Shown one piece after another: positions 20,150 to 28,884 of a stretch of 64,000 bases of DNA; positions within the stretch are counted from its first letter, which is position 1; every line of letters begins with the position of its first letter. This stretch comes from Candidatus Saccharibacteria bacterium CG_4_10_14_0_2_um_filter_52_9. Its GTDB lineage: Bacteria > Actinomycetota > Acidimicrobiia > Acidimicrobiales > RAAP-2. The DNA lies in NCBI GenBank assembly GCA_903970515.1, contig CAJCJA010000034.1:95554-159553 (forward strand). Reading direction: 5' to 3'. The notes under the pieces are model-generated. The model ran no database searches and had not been told where the DNA came from. It saw only the letters and a program-made list of their open reading frames with translations. Made by a program: the position numbers and the translations under genes.

Positions 20150-20209
20150 GGTTCTCAAGATTAGTTGAGCCACACGTCGCTCTATCCGAGGCCTACTAAA
20201 GTCGCACCC

Positions 20210-20914
20210 ATGAGTACAACGAAACGACAACGCCAAAAAGCCGCTCGCCGCGCCAAAATGGAGGAGCTAGAGCGCTCGAGAAAGCGTCGCAAGAACCTGC
20301 GGCGCGGAGCGATTGTCGCCGTCGTCGCGATTGTCGTCATCGTCACTGGCGCACTTCTCTTCTCGGGCAAATCAACGACGACCACAACAACGACGACTAC
20401 GGCTGCGGCAGCAGCCACGACGACCACCCTCGCAACGACCACCACGAGCGCCGCGGGCACCACGACGACGGTCGCCGCGACGAGCACGGCCTCACCGGTC
20501 GCGGGATTCGCGGCGATACCTGACCCGTCACCTTCTGGAAAGTTTGGCGTCGCTCCCACCGTCGTCGTACCCACGACCACGCCGCCCGTCGCGCTCGAGG
20601 CGGCTGACCTCATCAAAGGAACAGGGGCGTCGGCCGTCAATGGTGAAACGCTCAAGGTCCAGTACGTGCTCGCGACCTACTCGACGCACAAGGTCGTGCA
20701 ATCTTCCTGGACGAGTACGCCGTTCAGCTTCGAACTCGGCGCGAACACCGTAATCCAGGGCTGGGAGAAGGGCATGGTTGGTATGCGCGTGGGTGGACGA
20801 CGAGAACTCATCATCCCGCCCTCGCTCGGGTACGGTGACCAGTCGCCCGGTTCGGGCATCGCGAAGAACGACACGCTCGTCTTCGTCGTTGACCTCTTGA
20901 GCATCAGCAAATAA
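20210..20914 (+). CDS. Membrane-anchored FKBP-type peptidyl-prolyl isomerase
   Basis: Assists folding of exported proteins by cis-trans isomerisation at proline. The 234 residues start with a highly basic segment, one membrane helix (GAIVAVVAIVVIVTGALLFS, about 34-53), a Thr/Ala low-complexity linker of about 50 residues, and a C-terminal FKBP domain (about 125-234) with VIQGWEKGMVGMRVGGRREL and IIPPSLGYGDQ. The catalytic domain should be outside the membrane. ATG follows TAAAGT (20197-20202) by seven bases. A cyclophilin gene follows 59 bases downstream, so two unrelated isomerases are neighbours. Confidence 0.93.
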   Translation: MSTTKRQRQKAARRAKMEELERSRKRRKNLRRGAIVAVVAIVVIVTGALLFSGKSTTTTTTTTTAAAAATTTTLATTTTSAAGTTTTVAATSTASPVAGFAAIPDPSPSGKFGVAPTVVVPTTTPPVALEAADLIKGTGASAVNGETLKVQYVLATYSTHKVVQSSWTSTPFSFELGANTVIQGWEKGMVGMRVGGRRELIIPPSLGYGDQSPGSGIAKNDTLVFVVDLLSISK

Positions 20915-20973
20915 TTCCCACGCGCTTGCACGTGGCGACTTAACCCATCTAGGACGAATGAAACGAGAGTGAC

Positions 20974-21525
20974 ATGAGCACTGAACTACCCAATCCCGAC
21001 GGCACCAGCGAGAAGCGACAGAAGTTCGACGCGCCGCCGCCAATGATCATCGATCCCTCCAAGACCTACGCCGCGACGATGGTGACGTCGCACGGCACCC
21101 TCGAGATCATCCTTGACGCACTTGGTGCACCCAAGACCGTGAACAGTTTCGTGTATCTCGCTCGATGGCACTACTACGACGGCGTGATCTTTCATCGTGT
21201 CATTCCCGGATTCGTGCTGCAAGGTGGCGACCCCACGGGCACCGGTACTGGCGGCCCGGGCTATAAGTTCGAGGACGAGCTACCCAAGCCTGGTCGTTAC
21301 GAACTCGGGAGTCTCGCGATGGCGAACGCCGGACCAAACACCAATGGTTCGCAATTCTTCGTGATCTCTGGGCCCGACGGCGTTCGCTTGCCTCCCTTGT
21401 ACTCGCACTTCGGCAAGGTCGTCAAGGGTCTCGACGTGGTCGCCGCGATCAACGACCTTGGTTCGCCGTCGGGCAAGCCGAAAGAGCGAGTCGTGATCGA
21501 ATCGGTCACGATCAACGAGTCCTAG
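20974..21525 (+). CDS. Cyclophilin-type peptidyl-prolyl isomerase
   Basis: Cytosolic proline isomerase; no signal peptide or membrane helix is seen. The 183-residue product has the family hallmarks FHRVIPGFVLQGGDPTGTGT (about 72-91) with the catalytic Arg, and LAMANAGPNTNGSQFFV (about 112-128). The first 30 residues are polar, possibly flexible. CGAGAGTGAC precedes the ATG. Its TAG overlaps the stop of the opposing gene by four bases. Confidence 0.94.
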   Translation: MSTELPNPDGTSEKRQKFDAPPPMIIDPSKTYAATMVTSHGTLEIILDALGAPKTVNSFVYLARWHYYDGVIFHRVIPGFVLQGGDPTGTGTGGPGYKFEDELPKPGRYELGSLAMANAGPNTNGSQFFVISGPDGVRLPPLYSHFGKVVKGLDVVAAINDLGSPSGKPKERVVIESVTINES

Positions 21526-22148
21526 AGACTGGTCAACTCCGTTCCCCGACTCACGACGACGTCATCGGTGTGTACTAAGCGCCACTGATGGTGTTCGTAG
21601 CACAGCACCCCTCTGGGTCCGAGTACGACGAGGGCGGTCTCTTCATCGAGCAGCGTGCGCGTACGCGCTAATTGATCCTCACTTGACGGCGCACAGAAGG
21701 CGACGCCAGCACACAGCCCGAGCCCCGTCGTCGGGGCTCCCCCACGAGGATCGATCATCACCTCGCCAAGGACTGAACTCACCGCGCCAATCGCGACGAT
21801 CAGCTTCGCCGAATCGAGCGCCTCGCCGACGAGTGAATCGCGCCAGGCGGTCCTTGCGTGGAGGGGCGAACCGTCGCAGAGAATCACGAGTTGCGCTTCA
21901 CTAATACGGTTCGCGAAGTGTTGTTCGTTGGCTGACGGTCGGTCGCTCACCATCAATGCCTCGATCGAGAAGTCGCGACCCTGACACGCGGTCACGACCC
22001 CCATCGCCGCCTCGGGTGCTCCCGTGAAGACAGCGGCGGTGGGCAGGACGACGACATCGGTTGCGGCTTTCAATGACGAAAGTGGCGTGTCCATCAATAA
22101 TCCACCCAAGGCGTCAAGTGATCCGACGGCGAAGATGGGGCTTGGCAC
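21522..22148 (-). CDS. Hypothetical protein, possibly cyanophycinase/class I glutamine amidotransferase-like
   Basis: A 208-residue protein of alternating beta/alpha composition. Features suggesting, but not proving, the class I amidotransferase-like (peptidase S51/cyanophycinase) fold are PIFAVGSLDALGGLL at the start, the strand VVLPTAAVFTGAPEAAMG, the SEAQLVILCDGSPL strand-turn and the late GLGLCAGVAFCAP, which may be the equivalent of a nucleophile elbow, though the residue after the turn is not a clear Ser or Cys nucleophile. GTG start at 22148 with GGGAGA upstream. It is divergent from the hydroxybutyryl-CoA dehydrogenase gene with about 50 bases between. Confidence 0.6.
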   Translation of the reverse strand: MPSPIFAVGSLDALGGLLMDTPLSSLKAATDVVVLPTAAVFTGAPEAAMGVVTACQGRDFSIEALMVSDRPSANEQHFANRISEAQLVILCDGSPLHARTAWRDSLVGEALDSAKLIVAIGAVSSVLGEVMIDPRGGAPTTGLGLCAGVAFCAPSSEDQLARTRTLLDEETALVVLGPRGVLCYEHHQWRLVHTDDVVVSRGTELTSL

Positions 22149-22201
22149 CCATTGAGTCTCCCACTTCGCTGTGTTGCCTACCGGAAAGTAATGTTCGCAG
22201 C

Positions 22202-23056
22202 ATGACCTTTAAAACAGTTGGCATACTCGGCTCGGGCATCATGGGAAGCGGCATCACCGAGGTTGCCGCCGCCGCGGGCGCCAACGTGATCGTACGCACT
22301 CGCTCGCAAGCGACCGCCGACGCGTTACTCGCTGGACTCGAGAAATCGCTCGCGAAGCAGGTGGAGAAGGAAAAACGTACCAGGGAGGACGCGGACGCAC
22401 TGCGTGCGCGCGTCTCGGTCACGACGTCCATTGGCGACCTCCACGACTGTGACCTCGTCATTGAGTCGGTGGTCGAGGACATTTCGGTCAAACGAGCCCT
22501 GTTCAACGAACTCGATCGTTCAGTTCGACACGACGCGGTGTTGGCGACGAATACGTCCACCTTGTCCGTGATCGAACTCGCCATGGAGACCTCGCGTCCC
22601 GAACTCGTGTGTGGCGTGCACTTCTTCAATCCAGCGCCCGCGATGTCGGTCGTCGAGATCGTGCGACCCCTGTGCGCGAGTAACGAGACAATCCAGTCCG
22701 TCATCGAGTTCGCACAAGAGTGCGGCAAGCAACCAGTCGAGGTGAAGGATCAAGCCGGCTTCGTCGTCAACGCATTGCTCTTCCCCTACCTCAACAACGC
22801 CATCCGACTACTCGAGCAAGGCGTCGCGAGTAAGGACGGCATCGACGTCGCGATGAAGGGTGGCTGTGGTTTCCCCATGGGTCCCTTCGCGCTACTTGAC
22901 CTCGTAGGGCTCGACACGTCGCTCGCCATCCTCGACGCGCTCTACGCCGAGTTCGCCGACCCCAATTTCGCACCGGTTCCCTTGCTGCGACGTATGGTGA
23001 GCGCGGGACAACTCGGAAGAAAATCAGGGCTTGGGTTCTACGATTACCGTAAGTAA
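22202..23056 (+). CDS. 3-hydroxybutyryl-CoA dehydrogenase
   Basis: NAD(P)-dependent interconversion of acetoacetyl-CoA and (S)-3-hydroxybutyryl-CoA. The 284-residue protein is a standard single-domain member: Rossmann GILGSGIMGSGI (about 6-17), NTSTLSVIELA, the catalytic HFFNPAPAMSVVEIV (His near 140) and a C-terminal helical dimerisation domain with GGCGFPMGPFALLDLVGLD. The ATG follows TAATGT (22189-22194) by seven bases. It precedes the ethylmalonyl-CoA mutase gene by 22 bases, so it likely supplies C4 intermediates to the ethylmalonyl-CoA route encoded in the next 7 kb. Confidence 0.93.
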   Translation: MTFKTVGILGSGIMGSGITEVAAAAGANVIVRTRSQATADALLAGLEKSLAKQVEKEKRTREDADALRARVSVTTSIGDLHDCDLVIESVVEDISVKRALFNELDRSVRHDAVLATNTSTLSVIELAMETSRPELVCGVHFFNPAPAMSVVEIVRPLCASNETIQSVIEFAQECGKQPVEVKDQAGFVVNALLFPYLNNAIRLLEQGVASKDGIDVAMKGGCGFPMGPFALLDLVGLDTSLAILDALYAEFADPNFAPVPLLRRMVSAGQLGRKSGLGFYDYRK

Positions 23057-23078
23057 TAGGGCCAGAAAGTAGGCAGCG

Positions 23079-25040
23079 ATGGCAGAGCACTCGAAGCCTT
23101 GGGTCATGCGGACCTACTCGGGTCACTCGACGGCCATCAAGTCCAACGAGCTCTATCGCAGCAACATCGCGAAAGGACAGACGGGCCTCTCGATCGCCTT
23201 TGATCTGCCCACCCAGACGGGTTATGACCCCGACTCACCCGACGCGCAGGGTGAGGTCGGAAAAGTTGGTGTGCCCATTGCGCACCTCGGTCACATGCGC
23301 GAGTTGCTCAACGGCATCGACCTGAGCGACATGAACACCTCGATGACGATCAACGCGACCGCCGCGTGGTTGTGGGGTCTCTATCTCGCTCTCGCCGATG
23401 AGCGCGGTGTGCCTTTGGGAGAGCTCCAAGGTACGACACAAAATGACATCGTCAAGGAGTACCTCAGCCGTGGCACGTACATCTACGCGCCCGAGCCGTC
23501 CAAGCGACTCATCGTGGACATGATCGCCTACGGCATCAACCACGTGCCGAAGTGGAATCCCATCAACGTATGCAGCTACCACTTACAAGAAGCTGGTGCG
23601 ACACCCGTCCAAGAGATCGCCTACGCGCTCGCGACCGCCATCGACGTGCTCGACGCGGTGCGCGATTCAGGCAAGGTCGAGAAGTCCCAGATGCCCCACG
23701 TGGTCGGGCGAATCTCGTTCTTCGTAAACGGGGGCGTGCGATTCATCGAGGAGATCGCCAAGATGCGAACCTTCACCGCGATGTGGGACGAGATATGTCG
23801 CACGCGCTACGACGTGCAAGATCCGTCGCTGCGCCGCTTTCGATACGGCGTCCAGGTCAACTCGTTAGGGCTCACCGAGCAGCAGCCGGAGAACAACGTG
23901 CAACGAATCGTCCTCGAGATGCTGGGCTTGACGCTGTCCGCCGACGCTCGTGCGCGCGCCATCCAGCTTCCCGCGTGGAACGAGGCGCTTGGACTGCCAC
24001 GTCCCTGGGATCAGCAATGGAGCCTTCGGATGCAGCAGGTGCTCGCCTTCGAAAGTGACCTCCTCGAATACCCCGACATCTTCGCGGGGTCCCAAGTGAT
24101 GGACGCGAAGGTCCACGAGCTCACGCTCGCTGCCCAGAGCGAACTCGACGAGGTGCTCGCACTTGGCGGCGCCTTTGACGCCATCGAAGAACTGAAGAGC
24201 CGCCTGGTCGCAAGTCAAGCCCAGCGAGTTGCGCGCATCGAGTCCGGCGAGCAGGTCGTCGTGGGCGTCAACAAGTTCACCGAGACCGCCGAATCCCCTC
24301 TCACGAGCGGCCCATCACTGGAAGCAATCATGACCGTCGATCCCGAGGTCGAGCGCGAACTCATCGACGACGTGGCGAAATGGCGAGCGAATCGCGACGG
24401 CGCCGCTGTCGCGCGCGCGCTCGAAGAACTTCACCGAGTCGCTCGCAGCGACGCGAAGGACGACAACATCATGGTGCCCACGATCGCCCTCGCCAAGGCG
24501 GGCGGCACCACGGGCGAATGGGCCTCCGCACTGCGCGACGTCTTTGGCGAGTATCGAGCACCCACTGGCGTGCGTAGTGGCGTCAGTAATCGCGGCGAAC
24601 TCTTCGCCCCACTGGTTGAGCGATCACGAGTGATTCGCGAACGTCGTGGTGCACCGCCTCGATTGCTGGTCGCGAAACCCGGGCTCGACGGTCACTCCAA
24701 TGGCGCCGAGCAGATCGCGGTCGCCGCACGTGACGCCGGTTTCGAAGTCATCTACCAAGGGATCCGGCTCTCACCCGAGGACATCGTCGCCGCCGCGCGC
24801 GACGAGGACGTCGACATCGTAGGAATCTCGATTCTCTCGGGTTCGCACCTCGCGCTCGTTCCCCGCGTCCTCGAGGGGCTGCGCACCGCGGGAGTGGACG
24901 CCAAGGTGGTCGTGGGTGGCATCGTGCCCGACGAGGACGCGACGCGACTTCGCGCACTCGGCGTCACCGCGATCTACACGCCGAAAGATTTTTCGATGCG
25001 TGCCATCATGAGCGACCTGCTCGACATCGTCGAAAATTAA
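23079..25040 (+). CDS. ecm: Ethylmalonyl-CoA mutase (B12-dependent, MeaA/Ecm type)
   Basis: Adenosylcobalamin-dependent rearrangement of (2R)-ethylmalonyl-CoA to methylsuccinyl-CoA. At 653 residues it is a single-chain enzyme lacking the long N-terminal arm of methylmalonyl-CoA mutase, and it opens like Rhodobacter Ecm and Streptomyces MeaA: RTYSGHSTA, then SIAFDLPTQTGYD. Other features are the substrate-barrel SYHLQEAGATPVQE and RFRYGVQVNSLGLTEQQPEN, and a C-terminal B12 domain with AKPGLDGHSNGAEQIA (the DxHxxG cobalamin His), GISILSGSHL and VVVGGIVP. Position next to crotonyl-CoA carboxylase/reductase supports Ecm over methylmalonyl-CoA mutase. Its TAA overlaps the epsilon-subunit stop by four bases. 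Confidence 0.9.
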   Translation: MAEHSKPWVMRTYSGHSTAIKSNELYRSNIAKGQTGLSIAFDLPTQTGYDPDSPDAQGEVGKVGVPIAHLGHMRELLNGIDLSDMNTSMTINATAAWLWGLYLALADERGVPLGELQGTTQNDIVKEYLSRGTYIYAPEPSKRLIVDMIAYGINHVPKWNPINVCSYHLQEAGATPVQEIAYALATAIDVLDAVRDSGKVEKSQMPHVVGRISFFVNGGVRFIEEIAKMRTFTAMWDEICRTRYDVQDPSLRRFRYGVQVNSLGLTEQQPENNVQRIVLEMLGLTLSADARARAIQLPAWNEALGLPRPWDQQWSLRMQQVLAFESDLLEYPDIFAGSQVMDAKVHELTLAAQSELDEVLALGGAFDAIEELKSRLVASQAQRVARIESGEQVVVGVNKFTETAESPLTSGPSLEAIMTVDPEVERELIDDVAKWRANRDGAAVARALEELHRVARSDAKDDNIMVPTIALAKAGGTTGEWASALRDVFGEYRAPTGVRSGVSNRGELFAPLVERSRVIRERRGAPPRLLVAKPGLDGHSNGAEQIAVAARDAGFEVIYQGIRLSPEDIVAAARDEDVDIVGISILSGSHLALVPRVLEGLRTAGVDAKVVVGGIVPDEDATRLRALGVTAIYTPKDFSMRAIMSDLLDIVEN

Positions 25041-25222
25041 ACCCGATACGGCCGACGCAACGCGTAGGGCCCCGCGTTGAACCATCGCCCGGAGAAACGC
25101 CAACTCGACAGGGGCTCCGAGACAATGACCGGTTGCGACTTGAGGACTTCTTGTGCCGCGACGACGAGGGCCGCCATCTCATCGGGCGAGAGTTGCGGTC
25201 GAGGAGGCAGGCCGTAGTTCAC
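25037..25222 (-). CDS. Acyl-CoA carboxylase epsilon subunit
   Basis: A 61-residue product of the small actinobacterial epsilon subunit family that stabilises acyl-CoA carboxylase holoenzymes. It shows the expected ELxALVVALQEVL-like helix (LSPDEMAALVVAAQEVL) and the C-terminal SSWRFSGRWFNAGPYALR. Start GTG at 25222 overlaps the pccB stop by four bases (GTGA), so the two are translationally coupled. The biotin-carrying alpha subunit is not in the window. Confidence 0.85.
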   Translation of the reverse strand: MNYGLPPRPQLSPDEMAALVVAAQEVLKSQPVIVSEPLSSWRFSGRWFNAGPYALRRPYRV

Positions 25223-26775
25223 AGCGGCACGTTGCCGTGCTTGCGCTTGGGCAACTCCTCGCGCTTTCCGCGAAGGACGTCGAGCGACTTGGCGATGATG
25301 CGACGCGTCTCTGCGGGGTCGATGACGTCGTCGATGAATCCGCGCTCCGCCGCGATATAAGGATTGGCGTAGCGCTCTTCGTATTCCTCGACGAGCTGCT
25401 TGCGCAACGTGTCGGGGTCGTCGGAGTTCGCGAGGTCGCGACGATGAACGATCTCCACCGCTCCCGACGCACCCATGACGGCGAGTTCAGCGGTGGGCCA
25501 CGCGAAGGCGAGGTCAGCGCCAATCGACTTGGAATTCATGACGACGTACGCGCCGCCGTAAGCCTTGCGCGTGATCACGCAAATCCTCGGTACGGTCGCC
25601 TCACAGAACGCGTAGAGCAACTTGGCCCCGTGACGAATGATGCCGCCGTATTCTTGATCGACACCGGGCATGAAGCCCGGCACGTCGACGAACGTGACGA
25701 TCGGCACGTTGAATGCGTCACAGGTCCTTACGAAGCGAGCAGCCTTCTCACTCGATTGGATGTCGAGCACGCCGGCGAGAATCTGAGGCTGATTGGCGAC
25801 GATGCCAATGGTGTGACCGTCGATTCGCGCGAAACCGCAGGTGACCTGCTGGGCGTAGGTCGCGTGCACTTCCATGTAGTCACCCCCATCGACGACCGAC
25901 GCGATGACCTTCTTCATGTCGTAGGGCTGATTGGGTGACGTCGGCAGGATGTCACGAAGATCCTCACAAAGACGCGTCGCGTCGTCGCCGGTCAAGATTC
26001 GTGGCGGCTCTTCCATGTTGTTCGACGGCAGGAACGACAACAGATAGCGAACTTCGTCCAACACGCTCTTCTCGTCGGGCATCACGAAATTGGCGACGCC
26101 CGACTTCGTCGCGTGCGTGAGTGCGCCGCCGAGTTCTTCGAGCGTGACGTCTTCACCCGTGACGGTCTTGACGACGTCGGGACCCGTGATGAACATGTGA
26201 CTCGTGTCCTTGACCATGAAGATGAAGTCGGTGAGCGCCGGTGAGTACACTGCCCCACCCGCGCACGGTCCAAGGATCACCGAGATCTGAGGCACGACAC
26301 CCGACGCGCGGGCGTTGCGATGAAAGATTCCCCCGTAGGCGTTGAGACCCGCCACGCCTTCTTGGATTCGAGCGCCGGCGCCGTCGTTGAGTCCGATAAT
26401 TGGAAGACCCATCGTCGTCGCGAGGTCCATGATCTTGTGAATCTTCTCGCCGTGCGTCTCGCCGAGCGCCCCACCGAAGACGGTGAAGTCTTGTGAGTAC
26501 ACCGAGACCTTGCGACCATCGATCTTGCCGAATCCCGTGATGACGCCATCGGTATACGGACGATGGTCCTCGAGGCCCATGCCCGAGGCGTAGTGACGAT
26601 TCAACATATCGAGCTCTTGGAACGAGTCCTCATCAAGCAAATACTCGATTCGCTCGCGCGCGGTCATTCGACCGTTCTCGCGCTGACGCGCAATCGCCCT
26701 TTCGCCACCCACCACCCGGGCTTGTTCCTTGCGAGCTTCGAGCTCGGCCAACCGATCCGCCATTGTGTGCTCCAT
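25219..26775 (-). CDS. pccB: Propionyl-CoA/acyl-CoA carboxylase beta subunit
   Basis: Carboxyltransferase that moves CO2 from biotin to propionyl-CoA (and perhaps acetyl- or butyryl-CoA), giving methylmalonyl-CoA. About 518 residues with the two crotonase-like halves: GLNDGAGARIQEGVAGLNAY and GPCAGGAVYSPALTDFIFMV in the first, VDVPGFMPGVDQEYGGIIRH and ITRKAYGGAYVVM in the second. The conserved position that sets acyl preference (Asp in propionyl-type) cannot be assigned safely by eye. I choose the ATG at 26775, eight bases after TAGCCT (26784-26789); MADRL at 26763 is an alternative. It links the cluster to propionyl-CoA released by the ethylmalonyl-CoA route. Confidence 0.93.
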   Translation of the reverse strand: MEHTMADRLAELEARKEQARVVGGERAIARQRENGRMTARERIEYLLDEDSFQELDMLNRHYASGMGLEDHRPYTDGVITGFGKIDGRKVSVYSQDFTVFGGALGETHGEKIHKIMDLATTMGLPIIGLNDGAGARIQEGVAGLNAYGGIFHRNARASGVVPQISVILGPCAGGAVYSPALTDFIFMVKDTSHMFITGPDVVKTVTGEDVTLEELGGALTHATKSGVANFVMPDEKSVLDEVRYLLSFLPSNNMEEPPRILTGDDATRLCEDLRDILPTSPNQPYDMKKVIASVVDGGDYMEVHATYAQQVTCGFARIDGHTIGIVANQPQILAGVLDIQSSEKAARFVRTCDAFNVPIVTFVDVPGFMPGVDQEYGGIIRHGAKLLYAFCEATVPRICVITRKAYGGAYVVMNSKSIGADLAFAWPTAELAVMGASGAVEIVHRRDLANSDDPDTLRKQLVEEYEERYANPYIAAERGFIDDVIDPAETRRIIAKSLDVLRGKREELPKRKHGNVPL

Positions 26776-26866
26776 ACCGCCCAAGGCTACCCATCGACGT
26801 TCTGGTGCGCGAAAGAGAAATGTGTCGTGCGTGCGAACCTTTTGAGAAACTGGCGTAGTTCGTTGG

Positions 26867-26918
26867 CGTTACCGCGAAGTAGGAATTTTGTGGCGCGTCG
26901 AGTTACTTCGGCGTAACG
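26867..26918. terminator. Imperfect inverted repeat after the epimerase gene
   Basis: Arms 26867-26881 and 26904-26918 are 15 bases long and differ only in the central CGC/GGC positions; the loop is about 22 bases. It starts six bases after the epimerase stop on the minus strand and lies about 80 bases ahead of the pccB -10-like hexamer. There is no U-tract. It could end the ccr-epimerase transcript or bind a regulator of pccB. Confidence 0.5.
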
Positions 26919-26924
26919 ATGCCC

Positions 26925-27338
26925 CTAACTCGGATCCTCGACCAGTTCGATCAGTGTGCCAAAGGAGGTCTTGGGATGGATAAAGGCGACCAAGGTCCCT
27001 CGAGAACCGGGACGCGGCGCTTCATCGATGACCTTTCCACCCGACGCCTTCACCGACTCGAGCGCCGCCGCGCAATCGTCAACGCGATAGCCCACGTGAT
27101 GAAGCCCTTCACCTTTTTTCTCGAGGTACCTGCCCACCGGCGAGTCCGGACGCGTCGGTGTGAGCAGTTGAATGTAGGAGTCGGCGACTTTGATCAGCGC
27201 CTCAGACACCCCGTCAGATTCGACCACCTCACGATGCACGACCTGCGCACCGAAGACCTCTTCGTACCACGCAATGGCGGCGTCGAGGTCATTGACGGCG
27301 ATTGCCACGTGGTCAACTTCGGTCAAGAACGACGTCAT
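26925..27338 (-). CDS. Methylmalonyl-CoA/ethylmalonyl-CoA epimerase
   Basis: Cobalt- or other divalent-metal-dependent enzyme of the glyoxalase/VOC fold that interconverts the epimers of methylmalonyl- and, in this pathway, ethylmalonyl-CoA. The 137-residue protein has two betaalphabetabetabeta modules with the metal ligands in DHVAIAVNDLDAAIAWY (His near 10), the Gln of YIQLLTPT, GLHHVGYRVDD (His near 81) and the Glu of GTLIELVEDPS. Its ATG overlaps the ccr stop by four bases (ATGA), a strong sign of a ccr-epimerase operon. Confidence 0.92.
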   Translation of the reverse strand: MTSFLTEVDHVAIAVNDLDAAIAWYEEVFGAQVVHREVVESDGVSEALIKVADSYIQLLTPTRPDSPVGRYLEKKGEGLHHVGYRVDDCAAALESVKASGGKVIDEAPRPGSRGTLVAFIHPKTSFGTLIELVEDPS

Positions 27339-28684
27339 GAGAACTCCTTGTCGTGTCGACGAAAGATGGTCAATCGCTTCGCTCCCACTTTGGCACGTAG
27401 TTCGGGGTTGGTGACACCGAGACCTTCTTGTTCGGCGACGCAGAGGACACCAATTTTCCCCTCGTGTCGATTGAGGTGCACCTCGTAAGTTGCTTCACCG
27501 ACCTGCTCGAGGGGGAACACCGCGGAGAGGGGGGGCACGACCTTGCCGTCAATGATCGTCTGGTTTGCCGCCCAGGCTTCTCGATAGTTCGAGAAGTGTG
27601 AGCCCTTGATGGTCTTGAGTTTCATCCACAGATGCCGGTTGTCGTATTCGATCATGTATCCGCTGGTCGCCGCACAGGTCACGATTGTGCCACCGCGCTT
27701 GGCGACGAACACGCTCGCACCCATGGTCGAGCGGCCAGGGTGTTCGAAGACGATGTCGGGGTCCTCTCCCACCAGGGCGCGAACGTCCTTTCCGAAACGT
27801 CGCCACTCGGTCTCGTCTTGGGTGTGGGCGTCCTTCCAGAAGTTGTACTGCTTCTCTTCGCGATTGATCACAAACTCGCATCCCAATTCGTGCAGGGTCT
27901 GCGCCTTCGCGGCGCTCGAGACGACTCCAATGGGCGTCGCGCCAGAATTGAGCACGTGCTGGACGGCGAAGGATCCAATACCCCCCGATGCCCCCCAGAT
28001 CAGGACCTTGTCACCTTGCGTAACGGGCGCGCCATTGCGTGACACGAGCATGCGATACGACGTCGAATTACACAACGCGTTGACGGCCGCCTCCTCCCAG
28101 GAGAGATGGGTGGGCTTGGGCATCAGTTGATTCGCCTTGACGACGCAGATATCAGCGAGACCGCCGAAATTGGTCTCGAAACCCCAGATCTTTTGATTAC
28201 TTGACAGCATCGAGTCGTCGTGACTCGACGGGTCTTGATCGTCGACGTAATTGCAGTGCACCGTGACCTCGTCGCCAACCTTCCAGTTGCGAACGGCCGA
28301 GCCGGTTCGCAGCACGACGCCCGAAGCGTCAGAACCCACCACGTGATACTCAAGTGCGTGACGTCGACCCCAGTACGACTCCTTCGCTAATCGGTCGAGA
28401 AACCCAAAGGTCGACAGCGGTTCGAAGATGCTGGTCCAGACGGTGTTGAAATTGATCGACGACGCCATCACCGCGAGATAGACCTCATCGGGGGCAAGTT
28501 CGGGTATCGCCACCTCGGCCACGTGCAGGCTCTTACGAGGATCCTTGTCTCGACTGGGCATCCCTTCAAACATGTGCTGCTCGTCGCGCAAAACGAACGC
28601 GGCTCTGGTCGTCGATGGCATCGCGATCTCGGCGAGGACCTCACCTGAGGCACCATCTCGCACTGCGTCAAGAATTTCACTCAT
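27335..28684 (-). CDS. ccr: Crotonyl-CoA carboxylase/reductase
   Basis: NADPH-dependent reductive carboxylation of crotonyl-CoA to (2S)-ethylmalonyl-CoA, the defining enzyme of the ethylmalonyl-CoA pathway and a source of ethylmalonyl extender units. The 449-residue MDR-family protein contains SSINFNTVWTSIFEP, the Ccr-typical loop around HALEYHVVGSDASGVVLRTG, the nucleotide motif IWGASGGIGSFAVQH and the late FEHPGRSTMGASVFV with the HPGR segment containing residues that position CO2. ATG 28684 lies seven bases after TAACCT (28692-28697). It heads a minus-strand operon with the epimerase and is divergent from the thiolase gene. Confidence 0.94.
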   Translation of the reverse strand: MSEILDAVRDGASGEVLAEIAMPSTTRAAFVLRDEQHMFEGMPSRDKDPRKSLHVAEVAIPELAPDEVYLAVMASSINFNTVWTSIFEPLSTFGFLDRLAKESYWGRRHALEYHVVGSDASGVVLRTGSAVRNWKVGDEVTVHCNYVDDQDPSSHDDSMLSSNQKIWGFETNFGGLADICVVKANQLMPKPTHLSWEEAAVNALCNSTSYRMLVSRNGAPVTQGDKVLIWGASGGIGSFAVQHVLNSGATPIGVVSSAAKAQTLHELGCEFVINREEKQYNFWKDAHTQDETEWRRFGKDVRALVGEDPDIVFEHPGRSTMGASVFVAKRGGTIVTCAATSGYMIEYDNRHLWMKLKTIKGSHFSNYREAWAANQTIIDGKVVPPLSAVFPLEQVGEATYEVHLNRHEGKIGVLCVAEQEGLGVTNPELRAKVGAKRLTIFRRHDKEFS

Positions 28685-28843
28685 CTCGCCGAGGTTAGTA
28701 GGGGAACGTGGACGCAGAAAGAACACCGCCGCCCTGATCAATCCGAACATGGCGCGCCAACATCGTCGATGCGTCACGAACCACAAGGTCGGCGCGTCTG
28801 AGATCGCGGCGACGAAGTCCTGCAGCGCGGGAGCCTAAGTTCG

Positions 28844-28865
28844 TCTAACGTTTCGACGGGTTAGA
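28844..28865. promoter_or_regulatory. Inverted repeat in the ccr-thiolase divergent region
   Basis: TCTAAC (28844-28849) and GTTAGA (28860-28865) form six-base arms 10 bases apart, about one helical turn between centres. The right arm overlaps a possible TTAGAT -10 hexamer about 20 bases ahead of the thiolase start. The 200-base region otherwise contains no gene and must carry both promoters. Confidence 0.35.
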
Positions 28866-28884
28866 TTCTCGTCAAAGGAGCATC

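Noticed and set aside
22202..25040. The B12 enzyme as methylmalonyl-CoA mutase
   Set aside because: Single 653-residue chain without the long N-terminal arm, opening like Ecm/MeaA, and placed beside ccr; ethylmalonyl-CoA mutase fits better.
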